Below are positions 8,143 through 17,358 of a DNA stretch of 64,000 nt, piece after piece (the stretch's first letter is position 1; every line of letters begins with the position of its first letter). The stretch comes from Cyclobacteriaceae bacterium (GTDB lineage Bacteria; Bacteroidota; Bacteroidia; Cytophagales; Cyclobacteriaceae). A model generated the notes under the pieces. It saw nothing but the letters and a program-made list of their open reading frames with translations. It did no database searches and was not told the DNA's origin. The DNA lies in contig CATQIH010000014.1 in assembly GCA_958296015.1 (NCBI GenBank), forward strand, positions 124,001-188,000. Direction: 5' to 3'. Position numbers and translations under genes: made by a program.

Positions 8143-9564
8143 TTACTTTCTCACCTGGCTGTTTGTCACAGGCTTCTCACCCGGCTTGGGAAAATTGCGA
8201 GAAGCATCATCGAGCAGTAATACCCAATCTTCGGAGGCATTAGGCGTTTTGAAGGTGTAGGTGCCTTTGTTTTTTAGCTGTCCGATCTCTACGCTGTCGC
8301 CGTTGCGGGGATCGTACCACCAGGTATTCAGCTTCCTGCCGGATATTTTGCCCAGACTCACAGCTACTTCCGGATTGCCGGGCAGGTAGGCCATCATAAA
8401 GCCACCGCCGTAAGCTGCCTGTATATGTGGCTGGTCACTGCCTTTCACCATGCTAGTATCGGGCTTGAGGGTAGTAAAAGGCCGCGACTCAAACAACTGG
8501 CGTATCAAGCCCATCTGAGCGGCTCCCGGTTGCTCAATAGCTTCTTTCCAGGTGTGCCGGGCACTGGAAATAGGTTCCCGCCCCTGGTCCATCATCTGCC
8601 AGATGTTGTGGTTGCCATAGGTGTGGCCCAGGGCACCTGCCAGCATGGCCCAGTAAGCTGCCTGCCGCACGTCGGCTTCGTCGAACCAGCCTTCCTCCGG
8701 CTTCCAGTTGATGGGATGGTCTTCGTAGTTAGGTTCGCCATCCAGCACGGGCTTCACAGGCATGAGCGCATAATCGTGGGCAATCATGCGGTAGTTGGGC
8801 ATATCTTTTTTGCCGTGCCCCGATTGTAGCATATTGAAATCCAGCCATGCATCATTCTGAAAAAACGCCGAAGAACTTCTTTCGCCCATTGGGTGGTAGG
8901 TCATCAGGTGTGTGTTGCCATCTCCTTCGGCCAGCCCCTCGGCCATCGCACGTACAATCGCAAAATCCTCATTTTCTTCGGGAATACGATCGCCGCCCAA
9001 TATCCATACAATGGGCTTATCCTGGTATCTTTTGCCCAGAAACAAGCCATAGGCACGGGCATTTTCCGGAGTAAACACTTCCGGGCCAACACCCCAGCGT
9101 TTGTTGAACTTATCGCCCCAGGTAGGTAGCATACCAATGAACATCCCCAGTGAGTCAGCTTTGTTCACAATAAAGTCTACATGCTCAAAATACGCTTCGT
9201 TGGGTTGAGTAGGATCATTATTGATAAGTGGTTTGTTGCCATAGGCGTTGGGTGTATTGAGTCCGTCCAGTTCGGCCAGCACAACAGCCTGTATAACGGT
9301 GAAGCCATTGTCTGCCCGGTTTTGCAGATAGGTGGTAGCCTCTTCCTGGTTGAGCCGGTGGAATAGCTCCCAGGCCGTATCGCCCAGCCAGAAGAATGGC
9401 GTATTGTTTTCATCAAGTAGATAATGCTGATCAGGACTTACCTTGAGTGTTTGGGCATTGGCTTGCTGCATGACCAGCGAACTTAACCAGAGACATGAGC
9501 AAAGCATAATATAGCGAAAAGCGTTCATAGGAAGCGTAGTTTTGTAGCGTGGTATATTTGACAT
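8143..9564 (-). CDS. Secreted DUF4038 glycoside hydrolase, GH140 apiosidase-like
   Basis: A 473-residue protein with a signal peptide ending around QQANAQ. The first residues after it (SPDQHYLLDENNTPFFWLGDTAWELFHRL) are the hallmark of DUF4038, a TIM-barrel family containing GH140 enzymes that attack apiose-containing pectin (RG-II) side chains. Further conserved parts are VIQAVVLAELDGLN, the HVDFIVNKADSLGMFIGMLPTW segment and LDGEPNYEDHP. The last ~90 residues (AAYGGGFMMAYLPGNPEVAV to EDWVLLLDD) match the putative collagen-binding domain that usually ends these proteins. The exact substrate cannot be read from sequence. An ATG at 9528 gives a more compact signal peptide and may be the true start. 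No polysaccharide-utilisation neighbours (SusC/SusD) are present. Confidence 0.85.
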   Translation of the reverse strand: MSNIPRYKTTLPMNAFRYIMLCSCLWLSSLVMQQANAQTLKVSPDQHYLLDENNTPFFWLGDTAWELFHRLNQEEATTYLQNRADNGFTVIQAVVLAELDGLNTPNAYGNKPLINNDPTQPNEAYFEHVDFIVNKADSLGMFIGMLPTWGDKFNKRWGVGPEVFTPENARAYGLFLGKRYQDKPIVWILGGDRIPEENEDFAIVRAMAEGLAEGDGNTHLMTYHPMGERSSSAFFQNDAWLDFNMLQSGHGKKDMPNYRMIAHDYALMPVKPVLDGEPNYEDHPINWKPEEGWFDEADVRQAAYWAMLAGALGHTYGNHNIWQMMDQGREPISSARHTWKEAIEQPGAAQMGLIRQLFESRPFTTLKPDTSMVKGSDQPHIQAAYGGGFMMAYLPGNPEVAVSLGKISGRKLNTWWYDPRNGDSVEIGQLKNKGTYTFKTPNASEDWVLLLDDASRNFPKPGEKPVTNSQVRK

Positions 9565-9657
9565 TTAATCTAATAAAATCTTCCGTTTCCTTTACTATGA
9601 TCTCATTTTTTTATTACTTAGAACTCCCAAATTACTTTTCCTTTTTTAAACTAAAGC

Positions 9658-10389
9658 ATGAAGTGTATGAATGCTAAACATTATTTTCAGATCATCCTTA
9701 AGAACCTGGTTATTGCTATTGCGGCTTTCTTATTCATTGATTTTCTGGTGGAAGACATTTTCCGGCAAAATGTAGATTACAACCCTATCTTTGAATATTC
9801 TATCATCTTTGGTAGCCTGGTAGGGCTGGCAGCCGGGTTCAATGAGCTACTGGTAGAACAGAGCGTCAGAAAGCTCTGCAATAGTCATCGGTTGTCTGTC
9901 AAAAAGGTCAACCTGACTGTAGACCCCATACATTATGCCCGGATTTTCAGGGTTTTTATGACGAGTAGCCTGGTTTGTTTTCTACTCATTCTGGTATCTT
10001 CTTTTGATGCTTACCCGCTACGCACCTTTATGCAGCTATCGGTGGTGCCTATATGCCTGGCATTGGGAGCCAATGTACCACAGACTTATACCGTAAGAGT
10101 ACCACTGCACAGAAAAAGGCAGGAAACGCTCAATATCATCCAGCAAACCCTATACGATTCGGTGTTTGAGCTGGAGTTCAAAGATCACTACCACCTGACC
10201 TACCAGATTGAAAACTACTGGAAATGGCTGTATGCCTACTGCTTTGCTCCCGACCGCTGCTGTATGGAGGTAACGGTGTACAAAGAGTACGTAGAGATTA
10301 CAGCCTCCTACCGTTACCTGGATGCCTTCCTCCACGATTCCTATATCTGCCTGTTGATGCAAGGGAAGGAAAAAGAAGAGAAGGCATAA
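9658..10389 (+). CDS. Membrane protein of unknown function
   Basis: A 243-residue protein with about four hydrophobic helices in its first half (LKNLVIAIAAFLFIDFLV, IIFGSLVGLAAGF, SSLVCFLLILVSSF, FMQLSVVPICLALGANV), then a soluble C-terminal part of ~100 residues ending in a charged stretch (KEKEEKA). I recognise no family. It stands alone between two minus-strand genes. A second ATG at 9667 is an alternative start. A large palindrome follows 10 bases after the stop. Confidence 0.65.
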   Translation: MKCMNAKHYFQIILKNLVIAIAAFLFIDFLVEDIFRQNVDYNPIFEYSIIFGSLVGLAAGFNELLVEQSVRKLCNSHRLSVKKVNLTVDPIHYARIFRVFMTSSLVCFLLILVSSFDAYPLRTFMQLSVVPICLALGANVPQTYTVRVPLHRKRQETLNIIQQTLYDSVFELEFKDHYHLTYQIENYWKWLYAYCFAPDRCCMEVTVYKEYVEITASYRYLDAFLHDSYICLLMQGKEKEEKA

Positions 10390-10398
10390 CAGATTGAT

Positions 10399-10464
10399 TG
10401 GTGGAGACCATGATGTGGAGACGCGATTTATGATGTGGAGACGCGATTAATCGCGTCTCCACCA
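10399..10464. repeat. Nested palindromic repeat element
   Basis: Two tandem copies of a 20-base unit (10411-10430 and 10431-10450, TGATGTGGAGACGCGATT core) precede a perfect 28-bp palindrome at 10435-10462 centred on GCGATTAATCGC. Outer arms TGGTGGAGAC (10399-10408) and GTCTCCACCA (10455-10464) also pair. The core GAGACGCGATTAATCGCGTCTC is, from memory, a common dispersed repeat in cyanobacteria and some Bacteroidota. It sits between convergent genes and may also stop transcription both ways. Confidence 0.8.
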
Positions 10465-10474
10465 TATTATAATA

Positions 10475-12598
10475 TTATCTTACAAAGGCAGCGGGTACGC
10501 CGCCATCTACATTCAGCACATTGCCGGTGCTTTTGGGTAGCAATCCTCCTACAAAGGCAAATACACCATTGGCAATATCTTCCGGCAGGATGGTCTCATT
10601 AAGCAAAGTACGTTTGGCATAGAAAGCAGGCAGCTCGTCCACGCTGATGCCATACGCTTTTGCCCGTCCTTCTGCCCAGCCATTAGCCCAGATATTACTT
10701 CCCTGGATCACCGCATCCGGGTTGACCACATTGACGCGAATCTTGTCCTGGCCCAGTTCGGCAGCCATCAGGCGCGACATATGCATCTGTGCAGCTTTGG
10801 CAGTGCCGTAGGCCACGTTGTTAGGGCCGGATACCAGCGCATTTTTGCTTACAATGTTCACCACATCGCCACCCATGCCTTGTTGCTGCATAATGTCTAC
10901 TGCTTTTTGTGTCACCAAAAACTGCCCTTTCGCCAGAATGTCTACCAGCAGGTCCCAGTCCTTTTCTTCCGTATCATGCAATGATTTGGAGATAGAAAGC
11001 CCGGCATTATTCACCACAATATCAACACCGCCAAAGGCCAGGTTCATGTCCAGTATGGCCTGCTCTATGGTTGCAGGCTTGGTGACATCCAGCATGGTAG
11101 TGATGGCCGTGTCTTTGCCAAACTTCTTCACAAACTCAGCTTTGGTTTCTTCCAGCCTTTCGGTATTAATGTCTGTAAGAACCACACAGGCACCCTCTTC
11201 GGCAAACTTCTCAGCCACGGCTTTGCCAATACCGCCCCCGCTGCCGGTGATCAGGGCTATTTTGCGCGAAAGTGGTTGTTCGGGCGGCATCCGCTGTAGC
11301 TTTGCCTCTTCCAGCAGCCAGTATTCTATGTCGAAGGCCTCCTGCAAAGGCAGGGATGTGTATGCTGACACAGCTTCTGAACCACGCATCACGTTGATAG
11401 CATTGATGTAAAACTCGCTGGCTACACGAGCGGTCTGCTTGTTTTTGGCAAACGTATACATGCCTACCCCTGGCCAGAGGATCACCACCGGATTAGGATC
11501 GCGCATTCCGGGCGAGTTATCATGTTTGTGCTGCTCATAATATTCAGCATACTCTTTGCGGTACTGCTGGAAAGCATCCTGTAGCTTTTCTTTGATAGCT
11601 TTGCTATCGGTCAGGTCTGCTTCCGGTGTCAGAAAATCCAGTACCAACGGCTTGATCTTGGTACGCAGGAAATGGTCGGGGCAGGAGGTGCCCATGGGGG
11701 CCAGCTTTTTCAGGTCTTTGCTACCGGCAAACTGTAGCACCTTTTCATCGTCAGTAAAGTGCCCGATCATGGCCGCATGGCTGGAGCATAGCCCTCTGAG
11801 CGTAGGAGCCAGTAGGGCAGCCTGCTTTTTGCGTTTGTCTGCGGCCAGTGGCTCTGTTTGCGTGCCACCAAATATCGGCCTATTTTTACCGTAATTGTCT
11901 TCCAGGTATTGAGATGCCTTTTCTATCACCTCCAGGCTGTTCATGTAGCAATCGTAAGAGGTATCGCCCCAGGTAAACAGTCCGTGGTTTTCCAGCACGA
12001 TGCCTCGGATGCCAGGATGATCCTCCAGGCATTGCGCCAGTTGCAGGCCCAGGTCGAAGCCTGGACGTTGCCATTTCACCCATCCTAGCTGGCCTTCAAA
12101 CAGTTCCTCGGTAATCTTTTTACTGTCTTTGGCAGCCGCTATGGCGATCAGTGCATCCGGGTGCAGGTGGTCTATATGGTTGAAAGGCAAAAATGCATGC
12201 AGTGGCGTATCGATAGAAGGTGCTTTGGAGTCCAGGTCGTACAGGCAATGGTAAAACAGACCCACCATTTCATCTTCAGACTCTAGCCCGTGGTAGCGGT
12301 TTTTGAGTGCGTGCAGGCGGTCTACATACAGCCCTGCCAGGCCACTGCGCTTCAGCGATCCAATATCGCCACCAGAGCCTTTGATCCACATCACCTGGGT
12401 ATCTTCGCCGGTGAGCGGATCTTCCTCTATGGTTTTACAACTGGTATTGCCGCCCCCATAGTTAGTGATTCTAAGGTCTGCTCCCAATAGATTGGACCGG
12501 TACAAAAGCAAGGCCACCTGGTCATCCTTCAATTCACTGGCTTTATCCTGATCCCACAGGTAGTCAACGTATTTAAATGTATTTACTGCTGGTTCCAT
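10475..12598 (-). CDS. rhaEW: Bifunctional rhamnulose-1-phosphate aldolase / lactaldehyde dehydrogenase (SDR)
   Basis: A 707-residue fusion. Residues ~15-400 are a class II aldolase: GGGNTSCK for phosphate binding, the metal-ligand region NHIDHLHPDALIAIA, and LENHGLFTWGDT. Residues ~440-707 are a short-chain dehydrogenase: GSGGGIGKAVAEKFAEEG for NAD binding, NNAG, and the catalytic YGTAK. In Bacteroidota and Bacillus this fusion splits L-rhamnulose-1-phosphate to dihydroxyacetone phosphate and L-lactaldehyde and oxidises the lactaldehyde to lactate. The length fits the family and no active-site motif is missing. Rhamnose isomerase, kinase and transporter genes are not in the window. The downstream gene (minus strand, upstream in position 12780-13796) encodes a GntR regulator that probably controls it. 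Confidence 0.9.
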   Translation of the reverse strand: MEPAVNTFKYVDYLWDQDKASELKDDQVALLLYRSNLLGADLRITNYGGGNTSCKTIEEDPLTGEDTQVMWIKGSGGDIGSLKRSGLAGLYVDRLHALKNRYHGLESEDEMVGLFYHCLYDLDSKAPSIDTPLHAFLPFNHIDHLHPDALIAIAAAKDSKKITEELFEGQLGWVKWQRPGFDLGLQLAQCLEDHPGIRGIVLENHGLFTWGDTSYDCYMNSLEVIEKASQYLEDNYGKNRPIFGGTQTEPLAADKRKKQAALLAPTLRGLCSSHAAMIGHFTDDEKVLQFAGSKDLKKLAPMGTSCPDHFLRTKIKPLVLDFLTPEADLTDSKAIKEKLQDAFQQYRKEYAEYYEQHKHDNSPGMRDPNPVVILWPGVGMYTFAKNKQTARVASEFYINAINVMRGSEAVSAYTSLPLQEAFDIEYWLLEEAKLQRMPPEQPLSRKIALITGSGGGIGKAVAEKFAEEGACVVLTDINTERLEETKAEFVKKFGKDTAITTMLDVTKPATIEQAILDMNLAFGGVDIVVNNAGLSISKSLHDTEEKDWDLLVDILAKGQFLVTQKAVDIMQQQGMGGDVVNIVSKNALVSGPNNVAYGTAKAAQMHMSRLMAAELGQDKIRVNVVNPDAVIQGSNIWANGWAEGRAKAYGISVDELPAFYAKRTLLNETILPEDIANGVFAFVGGLLPKSTGNVLNVDGGVPAAFVR

Positions 12599-12779
12599 AG
12601 GAAATGAATTTATTTGTTGAAAATGTATTGCAAAACGTAATAAATAACAAAGCTGTAACTTTTTATCAACATATCCATCCTGTGGTATCTTGCCTTTGTC
12701 AGGATGCCATCATTGGCACTGTTTTCAAGAGCGTATAAAACAGCTCAACCTTCCTTTTTCTAACAAGAGATAGCCGACA

Positions 12780-13796
12780 TTACAACGAGGGCCTTCGGAT
12801 TAGATAGAAGGGGTTTTTGATCTTCTCAGTGCGTTTTTCCAGTAGCAACCGGGCGGCTGTCTCCCCCATTTGTCTGAAGTCTGTAGAGAGGACAGCGATG
12901 CCGTCATGCAGCACTTCCTTGATAGGGGTATCATTATAAGAAAGTATGCCGATGTCTTTGCCAATCTCCATCTGTTGCTGTTTGCAGCATTTGAGCACAT
13001 CCACCAGATCGTTATCTTCAATCATCAGGTAAAGATCGCCCAGCCTGATATTTTCGCAGGAGAATACATTGGTAATACAATATTCAAAATGATAGTCTGT
13101 GCAAAAGCTCTTGAAGCTGGTAATAATTTCAGGTGGATAGTGATTGCCATCAGGAAAAATAAAACAGATGCGCTGATACTTGTTGATCAGGTTCAGGGCA
13201 GAAACCATTACCTCGTAAGTGTCGTGTTCAAAGTCTTCGCACACTACCTTGTAGTTGCCCGTCAGACCTTTCACATCTTTGTCTATGAGCAATAATTTAT
13301 CAGCGGGAATCCGCGCAATGATCTCCCTTGTTTTTTCCGAGAAATTTCTGAAACAGGGTACGATAACATAATAGTTGAAACTGCCCAGGTTTTCTTCAAT
13401 AATCCTTGTCAGCTTTTCCGTACTATAGTCGTGCACAAATGTTTCTACAATGGCATGTTCTCCGAGTGCTTCCACAAATGCATTGACGATCATGCGCTTG
13501 TGCGTACTAATCTTGTTGATAACCAGCAATACCCTGATCTGGTTACCAGGCCGCTCACAGTTTACGTAATAACCTTTGCCCGGAACAGAGCTAATAATGC
13601 CTTGCTCTCTTAGTTTGTTGTATGCCTTCTCTACCGTATCACGGGAAAGGTAGAAGTCCATACTGGTTTCGTTGATAGAGGGGATGCGGCAGCCATTTTT
13701 GAAAATGCCCTGCTCAATATCAGACTTGATCAGGTTGATCACCTGCTGGTATTTGGGCACTTTGGATTCTTCCTGGATAAAGGGATTGACTAACAT
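12780..13796 (-). CDS. GntR-family regulator with LacI-type sugar-binding domain, probable rhamnose regulator
   Basis: A 338-residue protein. Residues ~10-75 are a GntR winged helix (YQQVINLIKSDIEQGIFKNG, then INETSMDFYLSRDTVEKAYNKL and the wing GKGYYV). Residues ~85-335 match the periplasmic-binding-protein-like effector domain of LacI regulators, ending in the typical NPFYLIRRPSL. This combination is common for sugar-responsive repressors in Bacteroidota. The gene lies directly upstream of rhaEW on the same strand with a 180-base gap that can hold a separate rhaEW promoter. A palindrome AAGCG-N9-CGCTT (13830-13848) about 35 bases before its ATG may be an autoregulatory operator. Confidence 0.85.
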   Translation of the reverse strand: MLVNPFIQEESKVPKYQQVINLIKSDIEQGIFKNGCRIPSINETSMDFYLSRDTVEKAYNKLREQGIISSVPGKGYYVNCERPGNQIRVLLVINKISTHKRMIVNAFVEALGEHAIVETFVHDYSTEKLTRIIEENLGSFNYYVIVPCFRNFSEKTREIIARIPADKLLLIDKDVKGLTGNYKVVCEDFEHDTYEVMVSALNLINKYQRICFIFPDGNHYPPEIITSFKSFCTDYHFEYCITNVFSCENIRLGDLYLMIEDNDLVDVLKCCKQQQMEIGKDIGILSYNDTPIKEVLHDGIAVLSTDFRQMGETAARLLLEKRTEKIKNPFYLIRRPSL

Positions 13797-14112
13797 GGTG
13801 GTATAATTTTAGGTTGTTTTGTCTGTTGTAAGCGCAAAATGTACGCTTTATTTGCTGAAAGTAGTATATTTCAGTATCATTATGAAAAAATAGCTTGGTT
13901 TCTTTCTGTATAAACTTTCGGCCTTTGCCAGATTTTATTAATTCATATATTTAGATTTCCTGTTATCTATCACTCAAGCAACCTAAGCTAACCAAATGCA
14001 TATCCACCGGCTCATTATAAGGCTGGTGGGTATTTTTTGCACAGACTATACAGGCATTGTATTAGGGTTTGTGTTGAGTATTTGAAACAACGTTATTTAA
14101 AGCAAACAAATC
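13797..14112. other. 316-base spacer between divergent genes
   Basis: It separates the GntR gene (minus) from the AAA-DUF4435 gene (plus). It contains the possible GntR operator at 13830-13848 and an intrinsic-terminator-like hairpin at 14001-14038. No coding region is seen. Confidence 0.5.
14001..14038 (+). terminator. Orphan terminator-like hairpin upstream of the defence-like gene
   Basis: Stem TATCCACCGGC (14001-14011) pairs with GCTGGTGGGTA (14022-14032) through nine Watson-Crick pairs and two G-U pairs. The loop is 10 bases and a run of T follows. It points toward the AAA gene and ends about 75 bases before its ATG. There is no gene upstream on this strand, so it may end a small RNA, attenuate the AAA gene, or be the scar of a lost gene. 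Confidence 0.55.
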
Positions 14113-15781
14113 ATGAGGATAACAGAGGTACATCTGAAAAACTTTAAACGATTTACAGCTCTTTCCATTGATCATATTCCTGCTGACACCAAGCTGGTAT
14201 TGCTTATTGGTACTAACGGGTCGGGCAAATCCTCTGTATTTGATGCTTTTGGATATATAAACAATAGATTGAAAGAAGATGATTCACACGATGAAGCATA
14301 CAGAAAATACTTCAAAAAAAACAAGTCTGAAGATATTGAGATTGAACTGAGACTTGAAGATGGCAAGATGATCAAGGTTGGAGAGCATAATTATGATCAA
14401 ATAGAAGTAGCTAACCCTTCTTTTTATGGCAGAACCAGCTTTCGCCAGGTTCCAAGGCTTACCAGAACAAGCTCAGGACAAGGTGGATGGTTTGATCTGG
14501 AGCGTGATTCTGACAGACCTCGTTTATTCATTGAAAGAGACGAAAGGTTCGAAAATGATATCGAAAAAATAACGGAAGTAATGCTCAAGGACTTCTTCCG
14601 CTCAAGGGAGTCTAATGAGCAGATAAGAAACAAATGCATCAATCCGATCAACGATGCACTGAAAAATATATTGGGAGAAGGCAGGGCAACCACGCTACAA
14701 CTCACTGAAATTATTCCACCATTGGAAGGAAAAATTGCCCAGATTAATTTTCAGAAAGGAGCTTCTGAAATTCATTACAATTATTTAAGTGCCGGAGAAA
14801 AGGAAGTATTCAATCTGTTGATCAATCTATTGAGCCGAAGCAAAAATTATCAAAACACTATTTACTTCCTGGATGAAATTGACCTTCATCTGAATACAAA
14901 ATTACAATTTGATCTGATCAAAGAAATCAACGAACACTGGATTCCTCCAAACTGCCAGCTTTGGATAGCTACTCATTCGTTAGGTTTTATAGAATACGCC
15001 AAGCAAACTGAAAATGCAGTAATCATAAACTTTGACGATCTCAATTTTGATTTGCCTCAGACGTTAACTCCAGAGCCAAAAGATAACCCCGATGTGTACG
15101 ATATAGCGGTTGGAAAGGAATTTTTATCCTCTCTTTTCCAGGATAAAGAAATATATTTCGTAGAGAACAAAGATAAGGAATACTATGCAGGCATCGGTAT
15201 TCCAAATACTATCTTCGTATCAGACAACAATAGAAACAATGTGTTTCATAAAGTAAGACCTACTCATTATTGCGGAATTGTGGACCGGGATTTTTTATCA
15301 GATTCAGATATTGAAGAAATTCGAAAGGAGTATCCCAAACTGACTATTCTACATTATTATAGTATCGAGAACTATCTGTATCACCCAGACAATCTGGAAG
15401 AATATTACAAAAAAGCTAATAGAACTTTTGACAAGGCTGACTACATCCATCAATTAACAGAAGCCAAAAACCAGGTAAAGGATACTCTTACTTCTTTCCC
15501 TTAGCTTAACGCGGACAGAATATCCATACTTTAGCGAACCTGAATTTAATGGTAAGCTATTGCAAAACAGGTTTAAAAATAAAAAAGAAAATTTTGAACA
15601 GTCTGCGGAGATTGTTTCATATCTGAAGAGTAATGACTTTGACAGTTACTACAAATCATTGCCTATGAAAACGTATTGCACACAGTTGCCACAAAGGCAA
15701 AACATAGCCAAAGCTGAATTAGTAAAGACAAGCTGGTTTCAGCAGGAAATAGAGAAATTGTTGATGATTGATAAAGATTGA
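14113..15781 (+). pseudogene. AAA ATPase-DUF4435 (TOPRIM-like) fusion, PARIS-like defence protein, frameshifted
   Basis: The first frame (14113-15504, 463 residues) holds an OLD/AAA_21-type ABC-like ATPase: Walker A GTNGSGKSS (33-41), signature YLSAGEKEV (~223), Walker B IYFLDEIDLH (~250) and H-loop IATHSLGF. From ~345 it continues into a DUF4435/TOPRIM-like part: IYFVENKDKEYY, GIVDRDFLSDSDIEE and HYYSIENYLYHP. The frame then stops after LTSFP. The continuing C-terminus lies in the next frame, through LSLTRTEYPYFSEPEF to LLMIDKD at 15781. A one-base shift near 15480-15500 explains this and would give about 556 residues. PARIS defence consists of an AAA ATPase (AriA) and a DUF4435 TOPRIM nuclease (AriB), and single-chain fusions are known. 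The assignment to PARIS is inference. Either sequencing error or inactivation could cause the shift. Confidence 0.7.
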
Positions 15782-15784
15782 TAC

Positions 15785-16762
15785 TTACTTCCTACCCACA
15801 ATTTTATCCATGACCAAAGCAGTGCGTGCTGCCGACTCCCCGGTGCTGGGGCATTTGCCTGTACCTAGCAAATCTGCCACAATGGTTTGGATCAAAGGCT
15901 GCTGTACGTGTGTAGGATAAGGTAGGTCAAAAGATTGAACTCCGGATGCAGTATGCAATATAATGGGTTCATCATCAAAGCAGGCAAAAGAAATACTGCC
16001 TTTGCTGCCGCTGATGGTCATCCGATCGGTTCTCTCTGATGGATGCACGGTAAAGCACCAACTACCGCTTCCCAGCACACCAGTTTTAAATTCCCAGGAG
16101 GCCACCACCGCGTCCTCTGCCTCATACAAGCCAGCCTGATTTTTTGCATGACCGGCAACTTCACGAATGGAACCCAGTAAGAAATCCAGTAAGTCGAGTT
16201 GATGAGAAGCAAGATCAAAAAAGTAGCCGCCACCTGAAATTTCCGGTCGTACGCGCCAGGGAAGTTGATCGTTGTTGTCTTCCGGCCTGGCTGGGTAGTG
16301 CAGGCGAATATCAGCCAGCCGGATTTTGCCCAGCACACCACTCTGAATAATCTCTTTCACTTTCAGAAAAGAAGGAAGGCAACGGCGATAGTAAGCCACA
16401 AACAAGGGCAGGCTGGCTTTCTGGCTGGCATCTACCATGCGCTTGCATTCTTTGTAGTTACGGGCCATAGGTTTTTCCACATATACCGGCTTGCCAGCTT
16501 CCAAAGCGCGTATGGTATATTCAGTATGAGTGTTAGGAGGTGTGGCAATGTAGATGGCATTGACCGCCGGGTCGTGGATTAGCTCGTCGGCATCAGTATA
16601 GTACCTGGCAATCTGGTGCCGTTGGGCGTAGTCTTTCACCTTTTTGGCATTGCGCCGCATCACAGCCACCACTTCCGAATCTTCTATCTTGCCAAAAGCC
16701 GGTCCGCTTTTTACTTCGGTGACATCACCGCAACCGATAAATCCCCAGGATATTTTTTTCAT
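15785..16762 (-). CDS. Gfo/Idh/MocA-family oxidoreductase
   Basis: A 325-residue protein with an N-terminal Rossmann fold (WGFIGCGDVTEVKSGPAF), the family motif region IYIATPPNTHTEYTIRALEAG and the conserved catalytic-lysine motif PVYVEKPMARNY. The C-terminal half has GGGYFFDLASHQLDLLDFLLG with the usual histidine. These NAD(P)-dependent enzymes oxidise or reduce sugars, inositols or related compounds, and the substrate cannot be told here. It is the last gene of a likely three-gene minus-strand operon with Uma2 and tryptophan dioxygenase genes (8- and 6-base gaps), a grouping with no obvious shared pathway. Confidence 0.88.
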   Translation of the reverse strand: MKKISWGFIGCGDVTEVKSGPAFGKIEDSEVVAVMRRNAKKVKDYAQRHQIARYYTDADELIHDPAVNAIYIATPPNTHTEYTIRALEAGKPVYVEKPMARNYKECKRMVDASQKASLPLFVAYYRRCLPSFLKVKEIIQSGVLGKIRLADIRLHYPARPEDNNDQLPWRVRPEISGGGYFFDLASHQLDLLDFLLGSIREVAGHAKNQAGLYEAEDAVVASWEFKTGVLGSGSWCFTVHPSERTDRMTISGSKGSISFACFDDEPIILHTASGVQSFDLPYPTHVQQPLIQTIVADLLGTGKCPSTGESAARTALVMDKIVGRK

Positions 16763-16770
16763 GAGTAATC

Positions 16771-17352
16771 TTATTCTTCTGTTAACTCTTTCAGGTTCAG
16801 CACAAAGCCAGGCAGCACTTCTTCGCCGCTCAAAGATTGATCAAAACCTTGTACAACTTGTTCTGAACCATCCTGGCGATAAAGGTAAGAAGTTTGGGTA
16901 TCAGGATCAATTAGCCAGCCTAGCTTGCTGCCATTGGCTATCCATTCTTGCATCTTTTGTTGCAAGTCTTTGATACGGTCATTAAAAGATTTTAGCTCAA
17001 TGACAAAATCAGGGCAATAGGGCAAAAACTTCTGTCTTGTCTCCTTATCAAAAGAAAAATATTGCTCTTTGGGAATCCAGGCAGCATCAGGAGACCGCAT
17101 GGCACCATCAGGCAATCGGAAGCCTGTACTTGAGTCAAACATAACTCCTAACTTGGTTTGGCGGTTCCAAAATTCTAATTGATAATTTATGTTGCTGTTA
17201 TAAAAGCCAGATGCTGTTCCGGTAGGTGACATGATAATGATATTTTGATGAGCATCTCTTTCTATATTTAGGTCTTTGTTTTGCTGACAAAAATGAAAAA
17301 ACTCATCCTCTGTCATATGCAACGCTTCTGTTTTTATTACAATCGTGTCCAT
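16771..17352 (-). CDS. Uma2-family (DUF820) putative restriction-endonuclease-like protein
   Basis: A 193-residue protein of the PD-(D/E)XK-like Uma2/DUF820 family. Visible family features are MTEDEFFHFCQQN, the IIMSPTG motif, STGFRLPDGAMRSPDAAWI, PDFVIELKSFNDRIKDLQQKM with the acidic and lysine residues of the nuclease-like core, and LGWLIDPDTQTSYLYR near the end. Function in cells is unknown; these genes are abundant in cyanobacteria and Cytophagales. It sits 6 bases after the tryptophan dioxygenase gene. Confidence 0.85.
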   Translation of the reverse strand: MDTIVIKTEALHMTEDEFFHFCQQNKDLNIERDAHQNIIIMSPTGTASGFYNSNINYQLEFWNRQTKLGVMFDSSTGFRLPDGAMRSPDAAWIPKEQYFSFDKETRQKFLPYCPDFVIELKSFNDRIKDLQQKMQEWIANGSKLGWLIDPDTQTSYLYRQDGSEQVVQGFDQSLSGEEVLPGFVLNLKELTEE

Positions 17353-17358
17353 AGATTA

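Noticed and set aside
10818-11411. 197-codon open frame opposite rhaEW
   Set aside because: Ser/Thr-rich low-complexity translation antisense to conserved aldolase/dehydrogenase sequence.
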